Origin: Sphingomonadaceae bacterium
Lineage (GTDB): Bacteria > Pseudomonadota > Alphaproteobacteria > Sphingomonadales > Sphingomonadaceae
Direction of reading: 5' to 3'
NCBI GenBank assembly: GCA_947375105.1
Contig: CANCET010000001.1
Location: forward strand, 18,553-82,552
Length of the DNA: 64,000 nt
Positions 10,201-18,397 of the stretch are shown here, piece after piece; positions within the stretch are counted from its first letter, which is position 1; each line of letters opens with the position of its first letter. The translations under genes were made by a program, and so were the position numbers. Below the pieces are notes generated by a model that searched no databases, was not told where the DNA came from, and saw only the letters and a program-made list of their open reading frames with translations.

Positions 10201-10946
10201 CGCTGCGGATCGCGCGCGCGCTTGCGCTCAGCAACGGGGCCGCGATCACTGCCTCATCCGCCAATGCCCGCACCAGCGGCAGGATCGACATATCCGCCGC
10301 GCAGGTAAATGCTTCCGGCGTCGGCACTGCGATCACCACCTCCAACACCTTTGGCGGCATGCCAGGCGTGGCGAAGGGCGGGGCTGGGACGATCACGCTG
10401 GGCGCAGGACGTGTGGCGTTTGCGGACGGTGCTGTGCTGGCGAGCAATTCGCAGCAGGGGCCCGCGGGCGACATTGCGGTGACCATGCCCGCCACCGGCA
10501 TTTTCACCCTCGTCGGTGCCAAAGCGCCCGGCATCGTCACTACCTCGTCCGGGCCTGGCACTGGCGGGCACATCTCGATCACCAGCCCGCTGGCGCTCAT
10601 CTCCAACGGCGGCAGCATCCTTGCGCAAGGGCAGCTTGGCGGCGCCCTGCTGGAGCTTGGCTCGCGCTATTTCATCCAGTCAGCTGACCGGGCCAACCGC
10701 ATCGCGGTCGATGGCGCGATCCGGATCGATAGCAATCTCTATGACGTCAGCGCCGGCACTTCGCCGCCATCGGTCGATTTTCTCGATGCCGCGAAGGTGC
10801 TGCTCGGCCAATGCGCCTCAGCGCGCGCCACGGGTGAGACAAGCCGGATCGGGTGGAGCAATACCGGTCCCTATGCGTCCCCTCCGCCGTCAGGTCGCGG
10901 GGGCAGGACGTTCAGTGCGTCGGGCCTTCGCGGTCCGGATTGCTAG
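7221..10946 (+). CDS. TpsA exoprotein: filamentous haemagglutinin N-terminal (TPS) domain plus beta-helix repeats
   Basis: Signal peptide, then TPS domain (LAGTNLFHSFATFDLASGDTARW...INRVTGG...FFFINPAGIVLGKGARVDV); long Gly/Ala/Asn-rich repeats; 4 nt after tpsB. Confidence 0.9.
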   Translation: MLRRRYLLALLAAGATCGSGAALAQTATTIVADGAASGLSAGTAVRSAGRVTTIAGGTLAGTNLFHSFATFDLASGDTARWASPVADPAGVTAVINRVTGGTISTIDGRIDTTGLPHAAFFFINPAGIVLGKGARVDVPGAAHFSTAETLRFADGTRFAVTTPGGSTLSIAPPSQFGFLGGQGAITVLTGPHVLGTGGLDLAARDITFAGAGFTTPWLRTTAVGVSAQISALTGTPGDAVQGRIALRGSTIGVGFEGVQLAGGVVSLADSSLAMRTADRVSTGGIALFGQHVAIIDSTVTAMTSGAAASGSIHIDAQGFSLDNASLITRSLKGASGAVGDIRVTAARLNVRDNALVSTSTTGPGKAGDITLSAQHLLIDAATLRASSDCARSLCDGLGPGGTIMLTAPDLVVDDNSLISANAFGDADAGAIAISGRHVFIGNGSTVRSNTARGGDAGQIAIDAAALTLYGATIVSETGGMGRAGTIAVKVSGPAELRDSIIASTALRRSAGNAGAVSFKTGAATLYASQISSDVLAGSQGNAGTVSIDAAALRLDGGSLLGSTTLGAGNGGALTVNVGGMLELYTESAISADARGGGAGGDVAIAARRLVVDDALVSADSYGAGRAGAVTVDAARLVIVNAGNISSDARGRGDGGSVAVNAGKMVVDGAFVSADSYAGGAGGRITVTADDLRLGNQGKIRSASYGRGSAGSISVNAARLMLGGNASINSDSLGNGAAGEVRVEAANLRLAGDSYITSDGVSEGGGGAVTVKATRLALVTGGFIAAETYQDGVSGAVDVSAETLVLDNGHIATQARPGSSGDAGTIHVQAGTITARNDSFIASGTFGPGKGGGLVIAADRIAVLGTSFFGTDSNSAGKAGTINVTAGRLDLLGGGTISSNAFASGDGGDINVTADQLVLRQGVIATGADRAASGNGGDIVVHAGRLSLTRGVISSGNEGRGSAGSIGIDAVSFSLNGGAVSSFAARRARDAGAITLRIARALALSNGAAITASSANARTSGRIDISAAQVNASGVGTAITTSNTFGGMPGVAKGGAGTITLGAGRVAFADGAVLASNSQQGPAGDIAVTMPATGIFTLVGAKAPGIVTTSSGPGTGGHISITSPLALISNGGSILAQGQLGGALLELGSRYFIQSADRANRIAVDGAIRIDSNLYDVSAGTSPPSVDFLDAAKVLLGQCASARATGETSRIGWSNTGPYASPPPSGRGGRTFSASGLRGPDC

Positions 10947-10955
10947 AGCGGCCGG

Positions 10956-12017
10956 TCAGGGCGCCGCAGAAAGAAACAGCGCGATTGCGGAGGCCTGCGC
11001 GGCGGCGCCGAACTGCCCCGAACCGCCCGGCCAGATGCCGTCGACCGGACGTGAACCTTCCGCGCTCAGCAACCACACGGCCTCGCCGTTATGGTGCAAC
11101 CATTGCAGGATCTCCGCGCGGTCGGGACCGTCGGGCATCGCCTCGACGAGATGGCCGAGGTGGAACGCGAACACGCCCTTGAACATCGGTCCATCCGCGC
11201 CAAGCTGGTCGCTCGGCTCGGTCAGCAGGCCGCCGGGCGTCACCAGTGTGCGGGTGGCGGCCAGCGCGGTGCGCACCGCGACCGCGCGGTATTGCGGGTC
11301 GCCAGTAATCGCGGTCAGGTCGTTGAGCCCGCCGATCAACACGCCCTGATTGTAGGTGTAGCGCGGCGCTCCGTTGTTGCGGCACTGCGCCCCCGTTTCA
11401 CTGATCGCCAGCCCGTCGTTCACCAGCGCGTCCGCCCCGATCATGCCGGAGGCCTGAAACCAGCCCCAGGTGCGCAGCGCCCACGCGCGATAGGGTTCCT
11501 CTCCGGTCGCGAGATAGAGCCGGGTCGAGGCATGGAGCAGCAGTTCGTTGGTGATCGCGTTCTTGTAGCTGTGCTTCGGGTCCCACCACAGGCCGCCGCC
11601 ACAATGATCGTCCCACTGCTGGGTAACGATGCGGGCATAAGTTGAGGCTGCCCAGGCCAGCAGTTCCGGATCATGGCTGACCTGCCACGCATCGACACTG
11701 GCGATCACTGCCCAGAGATCATCGTCGTTGAGGTACAGTCCCGCCCGGTTGCGCACGGCTGCCACAATCTTGCCGGACCAGCGGCTGTCTCCGGTGCGGC
11801 GCTGATAATCCAGCATCACGTCGCTGATCGGAAAGCGCTGCCAGTTCTCGCTCGCCTGCCACCCCGCATCTGTGCCCCAGGTGCGCTCTAGATAGGTCGC
11901 GGCGGCGGCGGCGCGGGCGTGCCATTCGGGTTGCTCCGCATGCGCGGGCGCGGCGCACAGCAGGCATAGCGGCGCTCCAAGTGCTGCCGCCAATCGGGAG
12001 AGCTTCGCGCCGCGCAC
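10956..12017 (-). CDS. Secreted glycoside hydrolase family 76-like protein (alpha-1,6-mannanase fold)
   Basis: Signal peptide; YLNDDDLWAVIASVDAW, CGGGLWWDPKHSYKNAITNELLLHASTRLYLATGE typical of GH76. Confidence 0.82.
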   Translation of the reverse strand: MRGAKLSRLAAALGAPLCLLCAAPAHAEQPEWHARAAAAATYLERTWGTDAGWQASENWQRFPISDVMLDYQRRTGDSRWSGKIVAAVRNRAGLYLNDDDLWAVIASVDAWQVSHDPELLAWAASTYARIVTQQWDDHCGGGLWWDPKHSYKNAITNELLLHASTRLYLATGEEPYRAWALRTWGWFQASGMIGADALVNDGLAISETGAQCRNNGAPRYTYNQGVLIGGLNDLTAITGDPQYRAVAVRTALAATRTLVTPGGLLTEPSDQLGADGPMFKGVFAFHLGHLVEAMPDGPDRAEILQWLHHNGEAVWLLSAEGSRPVDGIWPGGSGQFGAAAQASAIALFLSAAP

Positions 12018-12023
12018 GGGGTG

Positions 12024-13376
12024 CTAGGCCGCATCCCGGCGGCGCAGGACCAGCGCGCTTGCCACCATCACGACCATCAGCCCGGCAAAGATCGCCGCCA
12101 GTTCGCGATTGTTCCAAACCATCGTCACCAGCGCGAGGCAGGCCATGCCCAGCGCGAAGGCCGGCGCAAATGGATAGAGCGGCGCGCGGAAGGGGCGGGC
12201 CAGTTCCGGCTCGATCCGGCGCAGCCGAAACAGCGCTGCCATCGAGACGATGTACATCAGCAGCGCGCCGAATGCGGACAGCGTCACCACGCTGGCGGTC
12301 AGCGATTGGCCCGCAATGCTCACGAAGGCATCGCTGTAGATCGCGGCTATGCCCACCACGCCGCCCGCCAGCGTGGCGATGTGCGGCGTGTTGAAGCGCG
12401 GATGCAGCATTGCGAACACCGCCGGAAGATAGCCCGCCCGCCCCAGCGCGAAAATCTGCCGGGCATAGCCCATGATGATCCCGTGAAACGAGGCGACCAG
12501 TCCGAACAGCCCCAGCCACACCAGCATGTGCAGCCACCCGCTCGATGCCCCTACCGCGCGCTTCATGGCCTGCGGCAGCGGATCGTTGAGGCTCGATAGC
12601 TCGGCCCAGTTGCCCGAACCGCCAGCAAACAGCATGACCCCGAAAGCCAGCACGGTCAGCGTCAGGATGCCCGAGATATAAGCCATCGGGATCGTCTTGC
12701 GTGGCTCCTTCGCTTCCTCCGCCGCCATGGCCACGCCTTCGATGGCGAGGAAGAACCAGATCGCGAAGGGTAGCGCGGCAAAAATGCCGCCCACCGCCGC
12801 TATGCTGAAATGATCCTGCCCGGCCCAGCCGCCTGCGAGGAAGTTCGACCAACGAAACGCTGGCAGCACCACGCCCATGAACACGATCAGTTCGCCCACT
12901 GCCAGCAGCGTCACCACCACCTCGAAGCTCGCCGCGATGTGCACGCCCACGATATTGAGCGCCATGAACACGGCATAGGCCCCCAAGGCCGCATGTTTCG
13001 GTTCGAGCGCAGGAAACTGCACATGAAGGTACGCCCCGATGGCCAGCGAGATCGCTGGGGGCGCGAACAGGAATTCGACCAGCGTGGCAAACCCCGCCAC
13101 CGCCCCGCCCAGCGGTCCGAACGCGCGCAGACCATAGGCAAAGGGTCCGCCAGCGTGCGGGATCGCGGTGGTCAGTTCGGTGAACGAGAAGATGAAGGCG
13201 ATGTACATCGCCGCCACCGCGATGGTCGTGACGAGGAAACCCAGCGTTCCCGCGCTCGCCCAGCCATAACTCCAGCCGAAGTATTCGCCCGAGATGACAA
13301 GGCCCACCGCGATGGCCCAGAGGTGGAAGGGGCCCAAGGTCTTCTTAAGCTCTCGCTGCTGCAACTGGGGACTCAT
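12024..13376 (-). CDS. eat: APC-family permease, ethanolamine permease type
   Basis: About 12 hydrophobic segments; GLVISGEYFGWSYGWASAGTLGFL; overlaps eutC by 4 nt (ATGA). Confidence 0.83.
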   Translation of the reverse strand: MSPQLQQRELKKTLGPFHLWAIAVGLVISGEYFGWSYGWASAGTLGFLVTTIAVAAMYIAFIFSFTELTTAIPHAGGPFAYGLRAFGPLGGAVAGFATLVEFLFAPPAISLAIGAYLHVQFPALEPKHAALGAYAVFMALNIVGVHIAASFEVVVTLLAVGELIVFMGVVLPAFRWSNFLAGGWAGQDHFSIAAVGGIFAALPFAIWFFLAIEGVAMAAEEAKEPRKTIPMAYISGILTLTVLAFGVMLFAGGSGNWAELSSLNDPLPQAMKRAVGASSGWLHMLVWLGLFGLVASFHGIIMGYARQIFALGRAGYLPAVFAMLHPRFNTPHIATLAGGVVGIAAIYSDAFVSIAGQSLTASVVTLSAFGALLMYIVSMAALFRLRRIEPELARPFRAPLYPFAPAFALGMACLALVTMVWNNRELAAIFAGLMVVMVASALVLRRRDAA

Positions 13377-14134
13377 GCGGGGGTTTGTTCCTCGAACGAA
13401 AGCGCAGGGGACTGGTCGTCTTTCAGCGCAACGCCGGAAATCTGGCGGCGCAGCGCCTCGCGCAGCAGCCAACCCAGCGTGCGAGCCGCGTCCTCGGGCG
13501 ATAGACCGCCCGCGCCGTGGATATTGGAAATGCAGTTGCGTTCCGCATCGCTGCGGCCGGGGCGGGGAGCGAAGGTCATGTAGATGCCAAGGCTGTCATG
13601 CACGCTCAGCCCAGGCCGTTCGCCGATGATCATCACGGACACCCGCGCGCCGAGCGCCTCACCGATGGGATCGCCCAGCGCGACGCGCGCCTGCCGGGCG
13701 ATCACCACCGGGCCGATGGAGAGATCGCCCAGTTCCGCGATGCAGGCCTGCACCAGCCGGGCCGCACCGGCCTGTACGCCGGTTGCCGAAAGCCCGTCGC
13801 CGATCACGAACACTACGTCGCCGCGCTCGCCCACTTCTTCCAGCATCGCAGCGGACTGCGCCGAGAGACGGCGGCCCAGATCCGGCCGGCGCAGATAGGT
13901 CGCGCGGTCCGGTGCATCGCTTTCAACTTTCAGCACCGGCAGCGGGGCGAGTTCGCCAGCGAGCGCTTCCCCATCGAGCGCGGCATGAACCGCATCGCGC
14001 GCGCGGGCATGGGCGAGCTGGAAATCCAGCACTTCGCCCAGCGGCAAGGCATGGCCCACGCGGCCCAGCGCGATCCGCGCCGGGGTTGTCCGCCGCAGCC
14101 GCGCCCACAATTCGCCCGGGACGATCTCGCTCAA
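13373..14134 (-). CDS. eutC: Ethanolamine ammonia-lyase small subunit EutC (TTG start inferred)
   Basis: DFQLAHARARDAVHAALD, FVIGDGLSATGVQ, IGERPGLSVHDSLGIYMTFAPRPGRSDAERNCISNIH. Confidence 0.92.
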   Translation of the reverse strand: MSEIVPGELWARLRRTTPARIALGRVGHALPLGEVLDFQLAHARARDAVHAALDGEALAGELAPLPVLKVESDAPDRATYLRRPDLGRRLSAQSAAMLEEVGERGDVVFVIGDGLSATGVQAGAARLVQACIAELGDLSIGPVVIARQARVALGDPIGEALGARVSVMIIGERPGLSVHDSLGIYMTFAPRPGRSDAERNCISNIHGAGGLSPEDAARTLGWLLREALRRQISGVALKDDQSPALSFEEQTPA

Positions 14135-15537
14135 GGCAGGCTCTCGGCCAGTTGGCGTACGAAGGGTGATGCGCCGTCCGCCAGCGCGCGCAGCTTCCCA
14201 TCGGGTGCGGCGATGCCCACTTCCGCCAGCCACGCCTCGAACTCCGGTGCCGGACGCAGCCCCATCACTTCGCGCAGATAGAGCGCATCGTGATTGGAAA
14301 GGCTCTGGTACGACAGCATCACATCGTCACTGCCCGGCACGCAGATCAGGAAGCTGCATCCCGCCACCGTCAGTAGCGTCATCAGGCTGTCCATGTCGTC
14401 CTGATCGGCTTCGGCGTGGTTGGTGTAGCACACGTCACAACCCATCGGCAGGCCGAGTAGCTTGCCGCAGAAGTGGTCCTCCAGCCCGGCGCGGATGATC
14501 TGCTTGCCATCATAGAGGTATTCCGGCCCGATGAAGCCGACGACGGTGTTCACCAGTAGCGGATCGAACGCGCGCGCCACGGCATAGGCGCGCGCTTCCA
14601 TCGTCTGCTGGTCCACCCCGTGATGGGCACCCGCCGAAAGCGCCGATCCCTGTCCGGTCTCGAAGTACATCGCTTGCTGGCCCACTGTTCCGCGCCCCAG
14701 CGCGAGCGCGGCGTCATGCGCCTCGCGCAGCACGGCCAGATCGATGCCGAACCCGGCATTGGCCGCCTCGCTCCCCGCCACCGACTGGAACACCAGATCA
14801 ACGGGCGCGCCGCGCTCCATGATCGTGAGGGCATTGGTCACATGTGTCAGCACGCAAGTCTGGGTCGGGATCGCATAGCGCTCGCGCAGCTCGTCCAGCA
14901 TCCGGATCAGCGTGGTCGCGGCGGGCACGCTGTCGGTCGCGGGGTTCACCCCGATCACTGCATCGCCTACGCCGTGCAGCAGGCCGTCGAGCACAGCGGC
15001 CGCGATCCCGCGCGGATCGTCCGCCGGGTGGTTGGGCTGAAGCCGTGTCGAAAGCCGCCCCGGCAGGCCGATCGTGCTGCGAAACGCCGTCACCACGCGG
15101 ATCTTCTTCGCCACCGCGATCAGGTCCTGCGCGCGCATCAGCTTGGAAACCGCCGCTGCCATCTCCGGCGTCACGCCGCGCGCAATTGCCGCCAGCGCGA
15201 CGCTGTCCGCCGCCTCGCCCAGCAGCCAGTCGCGAAATCCGCCGACGGTGAGGTGTGCAATCGGTGCAAACGCGGCCGCATCGTGGCTGTCGATGATCAG
15301 CCGCGTCACCTCGTCGCCTTCGTAAGGAACCAGCGCTTCGCTAAGGAAGACCGTCAGCGGCAGGTCCGCCAGCACCCAGCGGGCCGCCACCCGCCGTGTG
15401 GCGCTTGTGGCGGCGATCCCGGCCAGTTCATCGCCCGAACGCGCCGGGCTGGCTGCTGCCAGCACTGCCTTCAGGTCCTCAAAACCATGTCGTTCGCCGC
15501 CAAGATCGCAGGAAAACGGCAAGATCGAGACCTCCAT
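14131..15537 (-). CDS. eutB: Ethanolamine ammonia-lyase large subunit EutB
   Basis: IGLPGRLSTRLQPNHPADDPRG, VIGVNPATDS, TCVLTHVTNALTIMERGAPVDLVFQSVAGSEAAN, CDVCYTNHAEADQDDMD; start MEVSILPF at 15537. Confidence 0.95.
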   Translation of the reverse strand: MEVSILPFSCDLGGERHGFEDLKAVLAAASPARSGDELAGIAATSATRRVAARWVLADLPLTVFLSEALVPYEGDEVTRLIIDSHDAAAFAPIAHLTVGGFRDWLLGEAADSVALAAIARGVTPEMAAAVSKLMRAQDLIAVAKKIRVVTAFRSTIGLPGRLSTRLQPNHPADDPRGIAAAVLDGLLHGVGDAVIGVNPATDSVPAATTLIRMLDELRERYAIPTQTCVLTHVTNALTIMERGAPVDLVFQSVAGSEAANAGFGIDLAVLREAHDAALALGRGTVGQQAMYFETGQGSALSAGAHHGVDQQTMEARAYAVARAFDPLLVNTVVGFIGPEYLYDGKQIIRAGLEDHFCGKLLGLPMGCDVCYTNHAEADQDDMDSLMTLLTVAGCSFLICVPGSDDVMLSYQSLSNHDALYLREVMGLRPAPEFEAWLAEVGIAAPDGKLRALADGASPFVRQLAESLP

Positions 15538-15616
15538 GGCTAGTGCAAAGCGCGAGCAATGGTAGGCCCCGATCTTGCTGCAATGCAACGGCCGTCTGGG
15601 GAAAAGCCTTTTGCGA

Positions 15617-16279
15617 TTACTCCGGAATGCGCCAGCGGATCACGCCCGCATAGCGTCCTGCCACCATATCGCCGTGTTCATCGCGCGCCGGGGTGAACTG
15701 CGCCCGCTCGCTCACCCGGCCGCAGGTCGCGGCATCCAGTTCAGCCGAACCGCTCGAACGCGTGATCCGGCAATCCCGCACACGCCCGTCGGGGCCGATG
15801 CCGACTTCGAAACTGGCAGCACCCTGCTGGCCGCGTCGCAGCGCGGCGGTCGGATAATCGGCATCCGAGACCCATTTGCCCGGAGAGCCCAGCGGCTGCG
15901 CGGCGCGCGGGGTGAAGGTCGGCTTGGGCGGATCGGTCGGTAGCGGAGCCAACGTCCCACTGCCAAGGCCGGTATCGATCGGCGCGAGCGGCCCGGTATC
16001 GATATCGATGTACGGCGTTGTTATCGGGTCTGTTGGCAGGGTCTGCTGCGGAACGGTGTCATGCGGGCGGGGTGATGTGCTCGGCACCGGCTGCGGGGTC
16101 ATCGTCGGCTTCGGCGGTGGCATGTAGGTCCATGCGGGGAGCGCCTGGTGCGTGATCTTCTGGATCATCCCGCCGGCAAACCCGGTCAGGATCGCCACCG
16201 CCATCACGCCATGCACCGCGCCAACAGCGCCCAGCGCCGCGATCCGGCGCTTATTGGTATCCGGGGTAAGGTAGGCCAT
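15617..16279 (-). CDS. TonB-family energy transducer
   Basis: N-terminal TM, Pro-rich linker (PMTPQPVPSTSPRPHD...PPKPTFTPRAAQ), C-terminal YPTAALRRGQQGAASFEVGIGPDGRVRDCRITRSSG. Confidence 0.87.
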   Translation of the reverse strand: MAYLTPDTNKRRIAALGAVGAVHGVMAVAILTGFAGGMIQKITHQALPAWTYMPPPKPTMTPQPVPSTSPRPHDTVPQQTLPTDPITTPYIDIDTGPLAPIDTGLGSGTLAPLPTDPPKPTFTPRAAQPLGSPGKWVSDADYPTAALRRGQQGAASFEVGIGPDGRVRDCRITRSSGSAELDAATCGRVSERAQFTPARDEHGDMVAGRYAGVIRWRIPE

Positions 16280-16386
16280 CGCATGCTCTCCTCGGCTGTG
16301 CCGGACAGCCCGGGTTGCGAAGGAGAAGCAACGGGAACGAAACGAACAATCCCGATGCAAGCAACACGGGCCGAACGACGTTATTA

Positions 16387-16402
16387 TGGTATATCATTAC
16401 CA
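16387..16402. promoter_or_regulatory. Dyad TGGTA-N6-TACCA in AT-rich region upstream of tonB-like gene (candidate operator)
   Basis: tggta tatcat tacca, about 110 nt upstream of the tonB-like ATG. Confidence 0.3.
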
Positions 16403-16478
16403 CACCTGAACCCGCCGCGCGAGAACAATCTCAACCGTAACGGTGGAGTTTAAGTTTCGGAGTGCAACCGATCGTGGG

Positions 16479-18101
16479 TTAGTGCCCGCTGTTCACGTAG
16501 TCCCACACTTTCGAGATCACCACCGAGCCTTCGCCCACGGCCGAGGCAACGCGCTTGACCGAGGCCGAACGGACATCGCCCACCGCAAAGATGCCGGCGT
16601 GCGAAGTGGCATAGGGTGAAGCAGCGCCTGCCGCCGGACCCGTCAGCACGAAGCCCTTGTCGTCCAGCTGGACCAGACCCGAAAGCCAGTCGGTGTTGGG
16701 CGCGGCGCCGACCATTATGAACAAGGCCCGTGTCGGAATGTCGCGTTCCTCGCCGGTTTGCACATTGCGCAAGGTCACCCCTTCGAGTTGCGCGCCGCCA
16801 TGCAGCGCCACCACTTCGGAATTGTAGTCGAGCTCGATGCCCGGATCCGCCTCCAGCCGCTCCGAGAGGTAGCTCGACATCGAGAGCGCCAGCGAAGGCC
16901 CGCGCACCACGACATGTGCGCAGCGCGCAGAGCGACTGAGGTACATCGCTGCCTGCCCGGCCGAATTGCCGCCACCGATGATGACCGCTTGCGTGCCCTT
17001 GCAATAGCGCGCCTCGATTTCTGTCGCGGCGTAATAGATTCCGGCCCCCTCGAATTCCGCCAGACGCGGGATCGGCAGGCGGCGATACTGCACCCCCGTC
17101 GCCACGATCACGGCCTTGCCGCGCACGCGCTGGTTGTTGTCAAAGGTGGCGCAGAACAGGCCGTCTTCCAGCTGTTCAAGCGCGGTCACGCGGCGGGGCA
17201 GGGCAAAGCGCGTGCCGAACTTCATCGCCTGCACTTCGCCGCGCCAGACGAGGTCGCCCCCCGAAATGCCGGTCGGAAAGCCCATGTAGTTCTCGATCCG
17301 GCTGGAGGTGCCAGCCTGCCCGCCAATGGCAAGGTCCTCGATCACCAGCGCGCAAAGCCCCTCGGCCCCGGCATAGACGCCGGCAGCGACACCCGCCGGC
17401 CCGCCGCCGATAATCAGCACGTCGAAGGTTTCATCGTAGTGCAGATCGCGGTTGAGTCCGAGCAGATGCGCGATCTTGTCCGGCGTTGGATCGGTGACCA
17501 CCGTATCGCGCCCGAAGATTACCGCAGGCACCGACGCCGTGATCGAACAGGCCTGCGCGGCCGCACGGGCCTCGTCGCTGCCCAGCTTGAGCGAGCCATA
17601 GGGAATGCGGTTGCGGCTGGCGAACTGGGCAACGCGGCGCACTCCGGCGTCTTCCTCCTCGCCGATCAGCTGAAGCGAGCTGTCGCGTTCGTCGAGTTGG
17701 CGGCGGCGGCGCGCGGCGAATACCGATATCACGATGTCCGACATCTCGGGGATCTGCGCCATCAGTTCGAGCATCGCCTGGCGCGGCACTTCGATCACGC
17801 GGGTATCCAGCGCCGCGCGCATCGCCATCGATACCGTCCCGCCGCTCAGGAACGCGATCTCACCCATGAACTGCGTCGGGCCGAGCGAGGAGGGCAGGTG
17901 CCGCTCATCGGTGATCGGGTTGACCACCTCGATCTCACCGTCTTCGACATACGTGAACGTGTCCGCGGGATCGCCCGGCCGCACCAGCATCGTGCCTGCA
18001 AGGTAAGTCTTCACCTCGCCCGCCGCGCGCAGGGCGGCAACGTGGCTTGCGTTCAGCGGGGTGCGCTGCATCGCGCGAAGATCGGCGCCAATCGATTCCA
18101 T
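16479..18101 (-). CDS. Cyclic-nucleotide-binding domain fused to thioredoxin-reductase-like FAD/NAD(P) oxidoreductase
   Basis: N-terminal CNB (VRPGDPADTFTYVEDGEIEVVN...GPTQFMGEIAFLSGG); FAD motif DVLIIGGGPAGVAAGVYAGAEGL; AVIIGGGNSAGQAA; GIFAVGDVR. Confidence 0.88.
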   Translation of the reverse strand: MESIGADLRAMQRTPLNASHVAALRAAGEVKTYLAGTMLVRPGDPADTFTYVEDGEIEVVNPITDERHLPSSLGPTQFMGEIAFLSGGTVSMAMRAALDTRVIEVPRQAMLELMAQIPEMSDIVISVFAARRRRQLDERDSSLQLIGEEEDAGVRRVAQFASRNRIPYGSLKLGSDEARAAAQACSITASVPAVIFGRDTVVTDPTPDKIAHLLGLNRDLHYDETFDVLIIGGGPAGVAAGVYAGAEGLCALVIEDLAIGGQAGTSSRIENYMGFPTGISGGDLVWRGEVQAMKFGTRFALPRRVTALEQLEDGLFCATFDNNQRVRGKAVIVATGVQYRRLPIPRLAEFEGAGIYYAATEIEARYCKGTQAVIIGGGNSAGQAAMYLSRSARCAHVVVRGPSLALSMSSYLSERLEADPGIELDYNSEVVALHGGAQLEGVTLRNVQTGEERDIPTRALFIMVGAAPNTDWLSGLVQLDDKGFVLTGPAAGAASPYATSHAGIFAVGDVRSASVKRVASAVGEGSVVISKVWDYVNSGH

Positions 18102-18218
18102 GGGAGGCTCGTTCCTGCTGTGCGCCGGATGGCGGAGGCGCGCGGAGTCGCGCTGCACGAGCATACCGTAACGCTACATGGCCGCGCTACAGCCGGATCA
18201 CCAACCGGTGGAACTGGC

Positions 18219-18308
18219 TCAAGCCAGGGGGGGAAACGAGGCTACGACGTTGACGGCCAGCACGGACACCGAGACGGCAGCCGCCAGAATACGTGATTTG
18301 ATCGACAT
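18219..18308 (-). CDS. Putative 29-aa hydrophobic microprotein MSIKSRILAAAVSVSVLAVNVVASFPPLA
   Basis: Not in ORF track; ATG preceded by an AGGAAGGAG Shine-Dalgarno at appropriate spacing; single TM/signal-like helix. Confidence 0.45.
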   Translation of the reverse strand: MSIKSRILAAAVSVSVLAVNVVASFPPLA

Positions 18309-18348
18309 CTTGGGGCTCCTTCCTGAATCGGGAAGACTGGTGGGAGGA

Positions 18349-18391
18349 CTGGCGGGCGCTGCCGGAAGGGGAAGCCCAGAGCACCCGCCAG
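18349..18391 (-). terminator. Hairpin downstream of the AhpD-like gene
   Basis: CTGGCGGGCGCT...AGCACCCGCCAG, 11/12 pairing, 19-nt loop; no clear U-tract. Confidence 0.35.
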
Positions 18392-18397
18392 CAGCGG

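Noticed and set aside
11719-12852. 377-aa minus-strand ORF spanning the GH76/permease junction
   Set aside because: Out of frame with both genes, which have clear family motifs; no motif of its own.
16758-18296. 512-aa plus-strand ORF
   Set aside because: Antisense to the well-supported CNB-flavoprotein.
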